DNA of 64,000 nt from Bog-159 sp963818855 (GCA_963818855.1 CAWFUH010000005.1:1-64000), one strand, 5' to 3'. Shown: positions 17,855-26,070, counted from the first letter of the stretch. The notes: a model not told the origin generated them from the sequence alone. Numbers and translations are program-made.

Positions 17855-17874
17855 ACCCGTCAAATCACCCACAA

Positions 17875-18687
17875 ATTCTCCTGACGAGGCTTATTGTTCT
17901 GCCGCGGCATCCACTGTAATGGCAGTGCGATCAGATTGCCGAAACCGCCCTTTGGCATCGTGTCCTGATTCGGGAAGAACCGGTCGTATGAGTCCATGCC
18001 GAGCTGATGGCGGCGATCCATAGTTCTCGTAAGAATCAGGCTCCCGAGCTTCCGCGCGGTTGCCGCAGGAATTGAGCGCGCGAAAAAAATCCAAACGTGG
18101 CCTCCGTTTCCGGAGCGCGACCGTTCCAGCGCCGCCGATACGCCCAATCCGTGGCACGTTTCCAGGAATGCCGCGGCGTTCTCCTGCCAGCTCTTCTTGT
18201 CAAAGTCGACTGCCAGAAACCAACAGGTTTCGTCTAGCAGCAGTGGGTACACGCCAATGGTCTGCTTGCCTTCCAGGTGCTGTCGGAGCACATCATCGGT
18301 CAGAGACAGTAGCTTCCTGGTCTTCTGGTCCACCTTTTTCCGGACGGCGGCATCCGCGGACAGAACTGCCTTTCAATCGCGGATCGAGGCTGGAACATAG
18401 CCCCAATCTCCGCTCTTGAACCGCATGCGCACTGCGTAGACATCCTCTCTGCCTCGGAACAAACCGCGGAACAGGCCAACCTTGACGTCCTTGGTAGAGT
18501 GCTCGTTTACACCGGCGTCGTGCGCATCTCGCCCGGTTGCCAGTGACAAGTCTTTCTTCGGCGGCGCCGGGATCGTGATCCCTTTTTCGGCCAGGAGTTG
18601 GCGAAGCCTGGCGTTCTCCTCCTTCAAGCGCAGATTATCGGCGACCACCGTCTCCAACTGATGGGTTTTGAGATCACGGTCGTCCAT
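17875..18687 (-). pseudogene. TOTE primase-helicase gene, N-terminal part (AEP primase)
   Basis: From 18687 it begins with a coiled coil (LETVVADNLRLKEENARLRQ), then KVGLFRGLFRGREDVYAVRM, the conserved TOTE N-terminal block. An in-frame TGA follows at 18373-18375 after PASIRD; the same frame continues to the archaeo-eukaryotic primase domain: GVYPLLLDETCWFLAVDFDK (Asp-x-Asp motif), LERSRSGNGGHVWIFF (catalytic His), SYDRFFPNQDTMPKGGFGNL. It is cut after PRQEN by the insertion sequence. TOTE genes are regarded as defence or conflict systems. The stop codon plus two insertions make the locus inactive as read. Confidence 0.82.
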
Positions 18688-18696
18688 ACAGCAGGC

Positions 18697-19578
18697 TCAG
18701 CTTTGTGCTCCACTCTTCATCATGCGCTCGAAGAAGTCTTCGACCTCACTGAATAATGCGCCCATGTCTCCTGGGAGTTGACATTCCCCGGCCAACACTT
18801 CGAAGCGTCCCTGCCAATCCCGCGGCGGTTTCGGCAGCGACGGTTGCAACTCGTGGGTCCGCCTTCTCTCGAATGTCAGATGCACCGCGTCGGCGGTCCG
18901 CTTCATTGTGAGCCCGCCAGATCTGATCAACAGCGCGAGGTCGATGATGTCCTTCACCCGGCTGTTGGTTGAACTCCTCGGTAGCGTATAGGCGTGCAGC
19001 TTTTCAGCGAATTGCTGTTCGCGAGAAATCGTCCGCACTCCGGGAGTCGCGATCCCAGCGAATCCGAGCCAGTCCCGACACTCGATAATGTCCACGGGTT
19101 GGATCACGACGTCGCCAATCCCGGCATCCAGATGAAAACGGGCGAAAATCCTACCATCCATCCATGCTTCGACGGGATATCTGGCTCCCCCATACGGTGC
19201 CGCATCCAAGTCCAGTACGGGCGGACCGATAGTGAACTCAAACCAGTCTGCGACGGGGAAGCCCGCGGCTTCCTGAAGCATTTCGCGGAGGACTCGCGTG
19301 GCCTCCTCTTCGGTAGCGGCCATGACTCGTGGCACTGTCAGGTCAATGTCAAGCGTACTGCGAGCTGTCCTGAAGCGAAGCTCCAGAGCATAGCCTCCCT
19401 TTAGGACCCATGGAGGGGCCTCGGTTCGAAAAAGCCGCATCAGCAGGCGATCAAATGCTACTTGGCGACGAAGGCGATTCACTTGGACGTGCTCGGCTTC
19501 GCCAATCTTGCTCAGGCGGTCTTCGAGGGCTCTGCGGAATGCCTTGGCCGTCGCATAGTCTCGTGACATATCGGTCAC
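18697..19578 (-). CDS. abiEii: AbiEii-type nucleotidyltransferase toxin
   Basis: 293 residues. The nucleotidyltransferase core is clear: WVLKGGYALELRFRTARSTL then DIDLTV gives the GG and Asp-x-Asp metal-binding motif (about residues 60-82). EQQFAEKLHAYTLPR followed by RVKDIIDLALLI is the conserved AbiEii C-terminal signature with catalytic Lys and Asp. Type IV AbiE toxins add nucleotides to tRNA and cause growth arrest during phage infection. Its start overlaps the AbiEi stop by four bases (ATGA), so it is translationally coupled to its antitoxin. It appears intact. Confidence 0.88.
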   Translation of the reverse strand: MTDMSRDYATAKAFRRALEDRLSKIGEAEHVQVNRLRRQVAFDRLLMRLFRTEAPPWVLKGGYALELRFRTARSTLDIDLTVPRVMAATEEEATRVLREMLQEAAGFPVADWFEFTIGPPVLDLDAAPYGGARYPVEAWMDGRIFARFHLDAGIGDVVIQPVDIIECRDWLGFAGIATPGVRTISREQQFAEKLHAYTLPRSSTNSRVKDIIDLALLIRSGGLTMKRTADAVHLTFERRRTHELQPSLPKPPRDWQGRFEVLAGECQLPGDMGALFSEVEDFFERMMKSGAQS

Positions 19579-20195
19579 GCGACTTGCCGTAGAAGACTTT
19601 CGAACACTTTTTGGGCCCGAGCGCTCAGTCTTACCCTGTTGACCTCCGATCGCGTAATCAACCCGCGATGGAAAGCTTGTCTGAGGGCTTGACGCAGAAA
19701 AGTATGCTCAACGCCATCGGCTTCGATCAGATCCAGGATCGTCCGGAGGGGTCGCGTATACCTGAAACCCTGCGCCACCTGGACGTCCTCGACGGCCAGA
19801 TCTGCATAATGCAGCACCAGAATAGCGGGGATATCGCTGTTCCGCCGGAAGTGGGTCGGGACGGTCATGTGCAGCTTGGCTGGATTCAGGTCCGACAGCT
19901 CATACAGACTCAGAGCGGTCTGATGGCTGTAGGCTCCCTCCGTAACTTCGTTCCGATTCTTTGACCACAGGGACCACTTGACGAGGTCGGGATGCTCCGC
20001 CAGCGGGAAAAGGGCGAGCCGGTAGATCCCGCGGTGTTCGCGAATCCAGTTTCCTACCCCCACATGGTAAGGATGGGTGTTCTCAGCAAAACCGGCCGCC
20101 TTTGCCTGCTTTGCGGTAAAGAAGCCCTGCTGGTCGTGAGCGACCTCGAAGAGTCTCCGTTGCGCAGCACGATGATGTCGCGGCATACAACACAA
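19575..20195 (-). CDS. abiEi: AbiEi-family antitoxin / transcriptional repressor
   Basis: 206 residues. An N-terminal winged-helix region (QQGFFTAKQAKAAGFAENTH, then NWIREHRGIYRLALFP) is typical of AbiEi antitoxins, followed by the C-terminal domain: SHQTALSLYELSDLNPAKLH, and ADGVEHTFLRQALRQAFHRG. AbiEi neutralises the toxin and represses its own promoter in known systems. An alternative ATG lies nine bases in. The pair is intact in an otherwise decayed island, which fits its addictive stabilising role. Confidence 0.85.
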   Translation of the reverse strand: MCCMPRHHRAAQRRLFEVAHDQQGFFTAKQAKAAGFAENTHPYHVGVGNWIREHRGIYRLALFPLAEHPDLVKWSLWSKNRNEVTEGAYSHQTALSLYELSDLNPAKLHMTVPTHFRRNSDIPAILVLHYADLAVEDVQVAQGFRYTRPLRTILDLIEADGVEHTFLRQALRQAFHRGLITRSEVNRVRLSARAQKVFESLLRQVA

Positions 20196-20522
20196 TCCTA
20201 CAATTAAATTAGCACTATACGCAAGGCCCCCCCTCTTGTCAAGGCCGAAAACGGTACGGGTAGCGTGTGCGGACCCGCCGATGTAGCTGAATGAGCCGCT
20301 GCGGTCCTGTAGTTTTTTGGAATCCTGGTCGAGGCAAAGGTTCAGCTAAAGCCAAGTTCTTTTCTTTCAACTAAATCTGCGCGAGCGCGCGCACGCATGC
20401 TCCCGGCCAGTCCACGTTATCGGAACATCACTTGGCTCGGATTTCCACAAGCGGTCTGGACTGCGCTAAAAATGACATTGATGCGCCGTCAAGCTGCGTG
20501 CACTGCGACGAGGATCTAGCGC
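20196..20522. other. Gene-free spacer upstream of AbiE
   Basis: About 327 bases, no supportable gene. It must hold the AbiE promoter on the minus strand near its left end, where the sequence is locally A/T-rich, but I cannot point to a confident promoter or operator. Confidence 0.4.
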
Positions 20523-20969
20523 ATGCTTCATTTTCTCCAGACAATTCCGGAACTCGTCCTTTATGGATGCATCGTCCTGATCGCCGTTGCGATCATGATG
20601 AATGCCTGGATGGTCACCCGAACTTGGCGAGTTAAATCGCAGATCAGGACTTTTGCAGCCGCACTCGAAACCAACACCGGGGCCGACAAATCTCGTAAGC
20701 GGGATGGACTCCCCCTCGCAGAGATCGATGAAATTCGGAACCGATGCGAGAAGCTCGATGAAGTGCCACGAGGTTGGTGGATGGCAATCGAATCCCACAT
20801 CGAGCAGTACACCAGCCCAGAGGACATCGAGGGGTGGTTCCTCACTGAGCAGCCGCGGCACGCACTTCCCTACGAAATCGCTGTTGGCAAGCATTTCCAC
20901 GCCGCTCTTTTCAGCGCATTCCCAGGCATCCTAATGGAAACGCGCCCCGCACGCCTTCGGCGTGGATGA
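20523..20969 (+). pseudogene. Truncated ZorA/MotA-like membrane protein
   Basis: The N-terminus has one membrane helix (PELVLYGCIVLIAVAIMMNA), a cytoplasmic stretch, and HALPYEIAVGKHFHAALFSA followed by FPGIL. In ZorA/MotA-like proteins a phrase of this type (small-residue FPG-hydrophobic then TG-hydrophobic) begins the next membrane helices, but here the frame runs into METRPARLRRG and stops. A 22-base direct repeat starts at the break. The assignment is inference from pattern; ZorA acts with ZorB as the membrane motor of Zorya anti-phage systems. No ZorB follows. Confidence 0.4.
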
Positions 20970-21020
20970 TATTGCCTGACCCTCTCTTCCCCCAAGCAGC
21001 ACGCCTTCGGCGCGGATGAT
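20949..21020. repeat. 22-base direct repeat at the truncation scar
   Basis: A 22-base unit beginning GCACGCCTTCGGCG occurs at 20949-20970 and 20999-21020 with one mismatch. Each unit also contains a small internal palindrome around CCTTCGG. The copies lie between the broken ZorA-like frame and the integrase remnant, suggesting a recombination scar. Confidence 0.5.
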
Positions 21021-21097
21021 GGCCGTCCGCATCTCGTTTCCGATCTCGGTCCCGTTCTCGGAGTGGGTCACTTCAGCCGAGCACTGCTGGATCACTC

Positions 21098-21574
21098 TTG
21101 CCGCGCGCCGAAGGGCGCGCTGAGTTGGTCGGGCTACATGCTGAAGATCTTCAAGTCCGGGAGGAGCACTGGGTCGTGGCCGATCTGATAGGCAAGGGCA
21201 AACACATCCGAACTGTTCCGATGCCGAGTTGGGTCAAACAGGCGGTAGATGTCTGGGTGCAGGCTGCCGGGATTTCGACCGGCTCCATCTTTCGCGCTGT
21301 CAGCAGAAACGGCGCGATCTGGGGGAGCCACATCACGCCCAAGGCCATTTGGCATGTCGTGAAGGGAGCGGCCAGGCACGCCGGAATCGGGAACCTCGCT
21401 CCCCATGACCTCCGCCGTAGTTGCGCGCGCCTATGTCATCTCGCCGGCGGAGAACTGGAGCAGATCCAATTTCTACTCGGTCATGTTTCGGTTCAGACGA
21501 CCGAGCGGTATCTCGGTTGCAAACAGAAACTGCGAAACGCGGTGAACGACGGAATAGACCTGGCGGAAGCGTGA
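21098..21574 (+). pseudogene. Tyrosine integrase C-terminal fragment
   Basis: 158 residues of a catalytic domain only. AELVGLHAEDLQVREEHWVV follows where the first catalytic Arg region should be, then IGKGKHIRTVPMP (Lys), PHDLRRSCARLCHLAGGE (His-x-x-Arg), FLLGHVSVQTTERYL (Gly-His, Tyr). The N-terminal core-binding half is missing and the region before residue ~10 is unrelated sequence, so the gene is truncated. It resembles a third, unrelated integrase in this island. Confidence 0.75.
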
Positions 21575-21719
21575 TCGGGGGACTCGGGTCCCCCAACCGG
21601 ACTTCGCGGGCGCGCACCCCGCTGGTGTCCTAACAGGTCGCTGTCGCGTGATCCTAAACACTACGCCGTCGATCGTGGGTTTAGGTGGATACCCATTGCA
21701 TGCCGTCAATCCATGTTGT

Positions 21720-21743
21720 ATACTGAACGAAATGGTTCAGTAT
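21720..21743. promoter_or_regulatory. Perfect inverted repeat over the arsR-family start codon
   Basis: ATACTGAAC (21720-21728) and GTTCAGTAT (21735-21743) are exact reverse complements around a six-base spacer GAAATG that contains the start codon at 21732. ArsR-family repressors bind such palindromes in their own promoters, so this is a strong candidate autoregulatory operator. Confidence 0.7.
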
Positions 21744-22097
21744 TGCCAAACCCACTTCGATGCCTCGTTCGGCGCGCTCTCGGACGCCACCCGACGCGGC
21801 GTTCTGGAGCAACTCGGGCGTGCGGACGCTTCGATCTCGGCCCTTGCCGAGAACTTCCACATGACCCTCACGGGCATGAAGAAGCATGTGGGCGTCTTGG
21901 AGGAAGCGGGGCTCGTCACCACGGAGAAGGTCGGGCGAGTGCGGACCTGCACGCTCGGCGTATGCGGACTGCAAGAAGAGGCGGCATGGATCGAGAGGTA
22001 CCGCCAGCTCTGGGCCGCGCGCTTCGACGAGTTGGACATTGTTGTCGAGGAATTGAGACGGAAGGAGAAAGCAAATGGACGTAAGAAGAGAAAGTGA
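21732..22097 (+). CDS. ArsR-family winged-helix regulator
   Basis: 121 residues from the ATG at 21732; an in-frame start 84 bases upstream would place the operator inside the gene. The fold is clear: FGALSDATRRGVLEQLGRAD, ISALAENFHMTLTGMKKHVG (recognition helix), VLEEAGLVTTEKVGRVRTCT (wing). The usual metal-binding ELCV-type Cys motif is absent, so it probably does not sense arsenic. It overlaps the SRPBCC gene by 23 bases. This ArsR-SRPBCC pairing is common in soil bacteria, with the regulator thought to respond to a small ligand. Confidence 0.85.
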   Translation: MVQYCQTHFDASFGALSDATRRGVLEQLGRADASISALAENFHMTLTGMKKHVGVLEEAGLVTTEKVGRVRTCTLGVCGLQEEAAWIERYRQLWAARFDELDIVVEELRRKEKANGRKKRK

Positions 22098-22584
22098 GGC
22101 CACCCCCACGAAGAACCGCACGGGGGTGGAGCGGAAGTCCGACCGTGAGCTCGTCGTCACGCGAACCGTCAACGCGCCTGCGCGCCTCGCGTTCGAGGCG
22201 TGGACCAAAGCAGAACTATTCAGGAGGTGGTGGGTACCAAAATCGTATGGGCTGACCCTGCTTTCCTGCGAAATGGATGTTCGCGTTGGGGGGCAGTATC
22301 GTTTGGTGTTTCGCCACGAAGATTCGACGATGGAGTTCTTCGGGACGTACCTCGAAGTGACACCGCACTCGCGCCTCGTTTGGACCAACGAGGAAGGTGA
22401 CAACGGCGAGACCGTCACCACGGTGACCTTCGATGAAAACGCAGGCAAGACGTTGTTGGTCGTGCACGATCGCTATCCCTCGAAGGAAGCGCTTGACTCC
22501 GGATCGACGGGCGCGATGCCCGAGGCGCTCGACCAACTCGACGAGCTTCTCGCCAGCCTGGGATCAAGCTCAGCGACAAAATGA
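22075..22584 (+). CDS. SRPBCC / AHSA1-domain protein
   Basis: 169 residues. After ~25 polar residues the START-like fold begins: ELVVTRTVNAPARLAFEAWT, KAELFRRWWVPKSYGL, then VGGQYRLVFRHEDSTMEFFG and TVTTVTFDENAGKTLLVVHD. This is the activator-of-Hsp90-ATPase-1-like SRPBCC family, a hydrophobic-ligand pocket protein of unspecified substrate. It is coupled to the ArsR regulator by a 23-base overlap and followed by a DUF1801 gene, the usual third member of this module. Confidence 0.85.
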   Translation: MDVRRESEATPTKNRTGVERKSDRELVVTRTVNAPARLAFEAWTKAELFRRWWVPKSYGLTLLSCEMDVRVGGQYRLVFRHEDSTMEFFGTYLEVTPHSRLVWTNEEGDNGETVTTVTFDENAGKTLLVVHDRYPSKEALDSGSTGAMPEALDQLDELLASLGSSSATK

Positions 22585-22672
22585 CGCAATCAATCAATCA
22601 ACGAAGCGTGTGGCCGGCCGCGAGGGTAAGAAAAGTGCCCAAGGCAAGACCCCGGCGAAGCCGCTAGTCGCC

Positions 22673-23074
22673 ATGACTGGCAAGGCAAGCGCTGCGAAGA
22701 CCGCAACAGGCGCCGAACCCGTGTTCGCGTACATCGCTAGCTTGCCGCAGCCGCAGCGCGGCATCGCCGAGCGCATCGATGCCCTGGCGGCCAAAAGTTT
22801 GCCGGACATCCAGCGAGCGGTGAAGTGGGGCATGGCGTACTACGGGGTCGAAGGGGGCTGGTGCTTTTCATCCGGCGCCTTCGTCGGCCATGTGAAACTG
22901 ATGTTCATACGCGGCACGGAGATCAAGCCGGAACCGCCTGTGACGCCGATCGGGATGGGCAAATCCACCCGCGGAGTCGAGTTAGCTTCGGTTGACGATT
23001 TCGACGAGCGCCAATTGGCGTCATGGATGAAGCAGGCCGCCACCATCCCCTTCGTCGGGGGAAAGAAGCGGTGA
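22673..23074 (+). CDS. DUF1801 (YdhG-like) protein
   Basis: About 133 residues from the ATG at 22673; a GTG near 22610 in the same frame would add ~21 basic residues. The domain reads VFAYIASLPQPQRGIAERID, AVKWGMAYYGVEGGWCFSSG and HVKLMFIRGTEIKP, the DUF1801 pattern, with the C-terminal QLASWMKQAATIPF. Function is unknown; its frequent pairing with ArsR and SRPBCC genes suggests a shared response. A run of ATCA repeats lies just upstream at 22587-22601. Confidence 0.75.
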   Translation: MTGKASAAKTATGAEPVFAYIASLPQPQRGIAERIDALAAKSLPDIQRAVKWGMAYYGVEGGWCFSSGAFVGHVKLMFIRGTEIKPEPPVTPIGMGKSTRGVELASVDDFDERQLASWMKQAATIPFVGGKKR

Positions 23075-23392
23075 CTACGCCGTGGCGCAGTGTTCAGGAC
23101 GCCGAGAAGGCCAACGGGACCGTGGCGTGGCAAGCGTTGCCATGCCGTTTCGACGCGCTCAGGCTCGTTCAGGGCAAGGGTCTTCCAAGAGCAAGTCGCG
23201 GGAAGTCGCGCAGCGTTTACCGATGTGCGATGACGTGTTGATTATCGCCATTGGCCGGAAACGGCGATCTGGGAAGCTGCAACTGCACGCAGGCCGATAT
23301 TAGAACGCGCCAGGTGAGGTCGTTTGGCGAACGGGCTTATTCTAATGCCTATGCAGGGGTGCCCTCTGGGCCCCGCCTCCCAGGCCCCCCTC
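23075..23392. other. Gene-free spacer closing the accessory region
   Basis: 318 bases without a supportable gene. Near 23352 the motif GGGGTGCCCTCTGGGCC matches part of the dispersed family-A hairpin repeats at 38527 and (inverted) 50064, so this is a partial copy of that repeat. The remainder shows nothing recognised. Confidence 0.5.
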
Positions 23393-23836
23393 TCAACTCA
23401 CCTTCGGCGGCGCGAAAAAATGCAGCGGGTCAATCGACACGATCTTCCACTTCTTACCTTTGCGTTCCAGCCGGAACTTCACCACCTCGCGCCGCCGCTC
23501 CAACGGGTGTGGATCGGACTTGCCCACTATCTCCAGGAACCAGTCCAGTTCCTCCTCGCGATGCGTGTCATCGCCCTTATCCGACAGCACTTCGATCGAG
23601 TTTGTCAGATCGGCAACATCGGTCAGCGCCACGATTTCGCGGCGAAAATTCTGGAAGTCCGGCATGCTCGGGTCCACCGCCTCCACGAACATCGCTGCAT
23701 CGTCGTCGCTCAGCGCCCCCGCGATCTTGGTGAACAGGTCGAAGATCTGCTGTTGCGCATCGGCCGCTCGCGCGATGCCCGCCGCCGCGCCCATGCCGCA
23801 CGCGGCCATCACCTGCATGAAGGTGCGTCGTCTCAT
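23393..23836 (-). CDS. Exported hypothetical protein (Tat-like signal)
   Basis: 147 residues from the ATG at 23836 (MRRRTFMQVMAACGMGAAAG). The twin-arginine-type N-terminus and an Ala-x-Ala cleavage region (IARAADAQ) suggest export. The mature domain (FDLFTKIAGALSDDDAAMFV, later RREVVKFRLERKGKKWKIVS) has the helix-then-sheet order of NTF2-like folds. It begins two bases after the argJ stop, so it may be read from the same transcript. Function unknown. Confidence 0.7.
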   Translation of the reverse strand: MRRRTFMQVMAACGMGAAAGIARAADAQQQIFDLFTKIAGALSDDDAAMFVEAVDPSMPDFQNFRREIVALTDVADLTNSIEVLSDKGDDTHREEELDWFLEIVGKSDPHPLERRREVVKFRLERKGKKWKIVSIDPLHFFAPPKVS

Positions 23837-23837
23837 A

Positions 23838-25016
23838 TCAGGTCCGGTAACTCGCGTTGATGCGGATGTAGCCTTCCGTGAAATCGCACGTCCAGAAGCG
23901 CGCTTCCCCCTTACCCTTGCCGCGCAGCGCGAAGCGGATCTCGCATTCCGGCGCATCCAGCCTGGCCTTCAACTCGGCTTCCGAAAACCGCGTGGCCAGC
24001 CCGCCCCGGCACACCGCCACGCCTTGCATATCGATATCCGCCTTGCGCGGATCGAACGCCACGCCGGCGTTGCCCGCGGCCGAAAGGATGCGCCCCCAGT
24101 TCGGATCGGATCCCGCGACCGCCGTCTTCACCAGCGGCGAATTGGCGATGGAACGGGCCACCCGCGCGGCCGCCTCATCCGTCGGCGCGCCCGAAACCAG
24201 AATCGTGATCAGCTTGCGCGCGCCCTCGCCATCCCGCGCGATGCTGCGCGCCAGTTCTTCCGCCACGCCCGTGATGCGCTCCTCCACCGCCGCCATCTCC
24301 TTAGGATCGGGCCTCACCCCGGACGCGCCGTTCGCCAGCAGCAGCAGCGTGTCGTTGGTGGATGTGTCGCCATCTACCGAGAGCCGGTTGTAACTGCGCT
24401 CCACGGCCCGCCGCAACATGCGCCGCAGCAAAACCACCGGAATGTTCGCATCCGTCAGCACGAACGCGAGCGTAGTCGCCATGCGCGGCTGGATCATCCC
24501 TGAGCCTTTGGTCATGCCCGCAACGCGCACCCTTCCGCGCCGCAGTTTCACCTCCCCGCAGGCCTGCTTGGGCACCAGGTCCGTGGTCATCATCGCGCGC
24601 GCCACGCTGCCGAAGTTGTCTTCCCGCAGTTCCGCGGCCAGGCGCGGCAGCGCATTCACGATCAGCTTCGCATCCAGTTCGACGCCGATCACACCCGTGG
24701 AGGCAGGCAGCACTTGCGTCACCGGCAGCCGCAACAGTCGCGCCGCGGACCGGCAGCAGGCCAGCGTCACCGCATCTCCCGTGCGCGTGGCGCAGTTCGC
24801 GTTGCCGGCATTCACCAGAATCGCGCCCACCGCGCCGCGCGACGCTGCCAGATGACGCCGGCAAAGTTTCACTGGCGCGGCCTGCACGCGGTTCTGCGTA
24901 AACACCCCGGCCGCCGCGGCGGGCAATCCGGAGACGATCAGCCCCAGATCGTCCTTCTCTTCCCGGCGGATGCCCGCGTAAGTAGCGGCGTAACGGTAGC
25001 CCAGCGGCAGATCCAC
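23838..25016 (-). CDS. argJ: Glutamate N-acetyltransferase / amino-acid acetyltransferase
   Basis: 392 residues from the GTG at 25016, which follows the fmt stop by four bases; an ATG at 25055 would overlap fmt. ArgJ transfers acetyl from N-acetylornithine to glutamate, recycling the acetyl group in arginine synthesis. Visible motifs are GVFTQNRVQAAPVKLCRRHL near the start, NAGNANCATRTG, and the autocleavage region KGSGMIQPRMATTLAFVLTD, where the Ala-Thr bond is cut to expose the catalytic Thr. Full length for the family. It lies between fmt and an exported protein, not with other arg genes. Confidence 0.92.
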   Translation of the reverse strand: MDLPLGYRYAATYAGIRREEKDDLGLIVSGLPAAAAGVFTQNRVQAAPVKLCRRHLAASRGAVGAILVNAGNANCATRTGDAVTLACCRSAARLLRLPVTQVLPASTGVIGVELDAKLIVNALPRLAAELREDNFGSVARAMMTTDLVPKQACGEVKLRRGRVRVAGMTKGSGMIQPRMATTLAFVLTDANIPVVLLRRMLRRAVERSYNRLSVDGDTSTNDTLLLLANGASGVRPDPKEMAAVEERITGVAEELARSIARDGEGARKLITILVSGAPTDEAAARVARSIANSPLVKTAVAGSDPNWGRILSAAGNAGVAFDPRKADIDMQGVAVCRGGLATRFSEAELKARLDAPECEIRFALRGKGKGEARFWTCDFTEGYIRINASYRT

Positions 25017-25020
25017 GCTA

Positions 25021-25959
25021 TTATTCTCCCAGAACGGATTCGCCCACAATTTCACCGCCGCTGATGTGCTGCCCGTTTGCGAAGGCCTCCGCGCCGATCC
25101 GCTTCCGCCCTTCGAGTTGGACTTCGATCAACTCCAGCGCGCCTTCACCTGCAACCACTCGTAATGGACCGGGCAGCAGCCTGCCCGGCTCGCCACCCGC
25201 GCGCCCATCGCCTCCCGCCACGCGCGATTTCCAGATATGCAATTGCTGGCCGCGAAAGCCCGTATAAGCGCCTGGCCAGGGCTGAAATCCGCGCACCCGA
25301 TTATGGATGCTCTGCGCCGGCAGGCGCCAGTCAATCCGCCCATCTTCCTTTGTAAGCAGCGGCGCGTAACTCGCCTGAGTGCCATCCTGCTTTTCAGGAG
25401 TAATCGTATCCAGGCGTTGCAGCGTCTCCACCAATAGCGCCGCGCCCATGCCCGCCAGGCGCGCGCCTAATTCCACGGCGGTTTCTTCAGCCCCGATGTC
25501 CGTCTCCGCTTTCAGCAGCATCTCGCCGGTGTCGAGACCGGCGTCGATACGCATAGTAGTGACACCCGTGCGCGTTTCGCCATTGGCAATGGCCCATTGC
25601 ACCGGCCCCGCACCGCGATATTTGGGCAGCAACGACGCATGCACATTGATAATCCCGTGCGCCGGAATATCGATCACAGCCTGCGGAATGATCTGCCCGT
25701 ACCCAACCACCACCATCACCTCGGGCGCCAATTCCGCCAGCCTTGCGACAGCCTCAGGCCGGCGCACGCGCTCGGGTTGATAAACAGGCAGGCCCAATCG
25801 CAAAGCGGCCGCCTTCACCGGCGAAGCCGTAAGCTGCTGTCCCCGTCCGCGAGGACGGTCCGGCTGCGTAACAACGCAAACAACCGCATGCCCCGCCTCA
25901 ACCAGACCCTCCAACGTAGGAACCGCGAAGGCCGGAGTGCCCAGGAATATCACACGCAT
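25021..25959 (-). CDS. fmt: Methionyl-tRNA formyltransferase
   Basis: 312 residues, the normal length. It formylates initiator Met-tRNA using 10-formyltetrahydrofolate. The N-terminal domain opens MRVIFLGTPAFAVPTLEGLV, and the catalytic Asn-His-Asp set is in NVHASLLPKYRGAGPVQWAI and the following GVTTMRIDAGLDTGEML. The C-terminal tRNA-binding domain contains HNRVRGFQPWPGAYTGF. It is upstream of argJ and downstream of def (def-fmt pairing is usual), separated here by a family-A hairpin repeat. Confidence 0.95.
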   Translation of the reverse strand: MRVIFLGTPAFAVPTLEGLVEAGHAVVCVVTQPDRPRGRGQQLTASPVKAAALRLGLPVYQPERVRRPEAVARLAELAPEVMVVVGYGQIIPQAVIDIPAHGIINVHASLLPKYRGAGPVQWAIANGETRTGVTTMRIDAGLDTGEMLLKAETDIGAEETAVELGARLAGMGAALLVETLQRLDTITPEKQDGTQASYAPLLTKEDGRIDWRLPAQSIHNRVRGFQPWPGAYTGFRGQQLHIWKSRVAGGDGRAGGEPGRLLPGPLRVVAGEGALELIEVQLEGRKRIGAEAFANGQHISGGEIVGESVLGE

Positions 25960-25988
25960 CAGCTACGTCCGAGACAGTGCGATTTCAT

Positions 25989-26063
25989 GTGGGGCAGGAC
26001 TCCAGTCCTGCGGCGGGTCTCCAGACCCGCCATATGGCGGGACGCGGACGCGCAGGCGTAGAC
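25989..26063. repeat. Dispersed hairpin repeat, family A
   Basis: Tandem palindromes: GCAGGACTCCAGTCCTGC, then GCGGGTCTCCAGACCCGC, then a GGCGGGACGC-type segment, headed by GTGGGG. It sits between def and fmt. Equivalent copies lie at 28352, 30257, 30417, 38507, 49960 and 56428. Confidence 0.7.
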
Positions 26064-26070
26064 GCCCCAA

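Larger units (their letters stand above)
16156..17874. mobile_element. Complete ISL3-family insertion sequence with passenger gene
   Basis: Boundaries come from the interrupted host frame: removing 16156-17874 plus one copy of ATT (16153-16155, repeated at 17875-17877) restores the TOTE reading frame through E-N-S-V. The element carries an ISL3-type transposase on the minus strand and a divergent passenger gene. I see no long perfect terminal inverted repeats; both ends contain a TTGAC-like motif only. A three-base duplication is shorter than usual for ISL3, so the exact ends are uncertain by a few bases. Confidence 0.75.

Noticed and set aside
23082..23303. Open frame downstream of the DUF1801 gene
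   Set aside because: Low-complexity basic sequence with no recognised domain.
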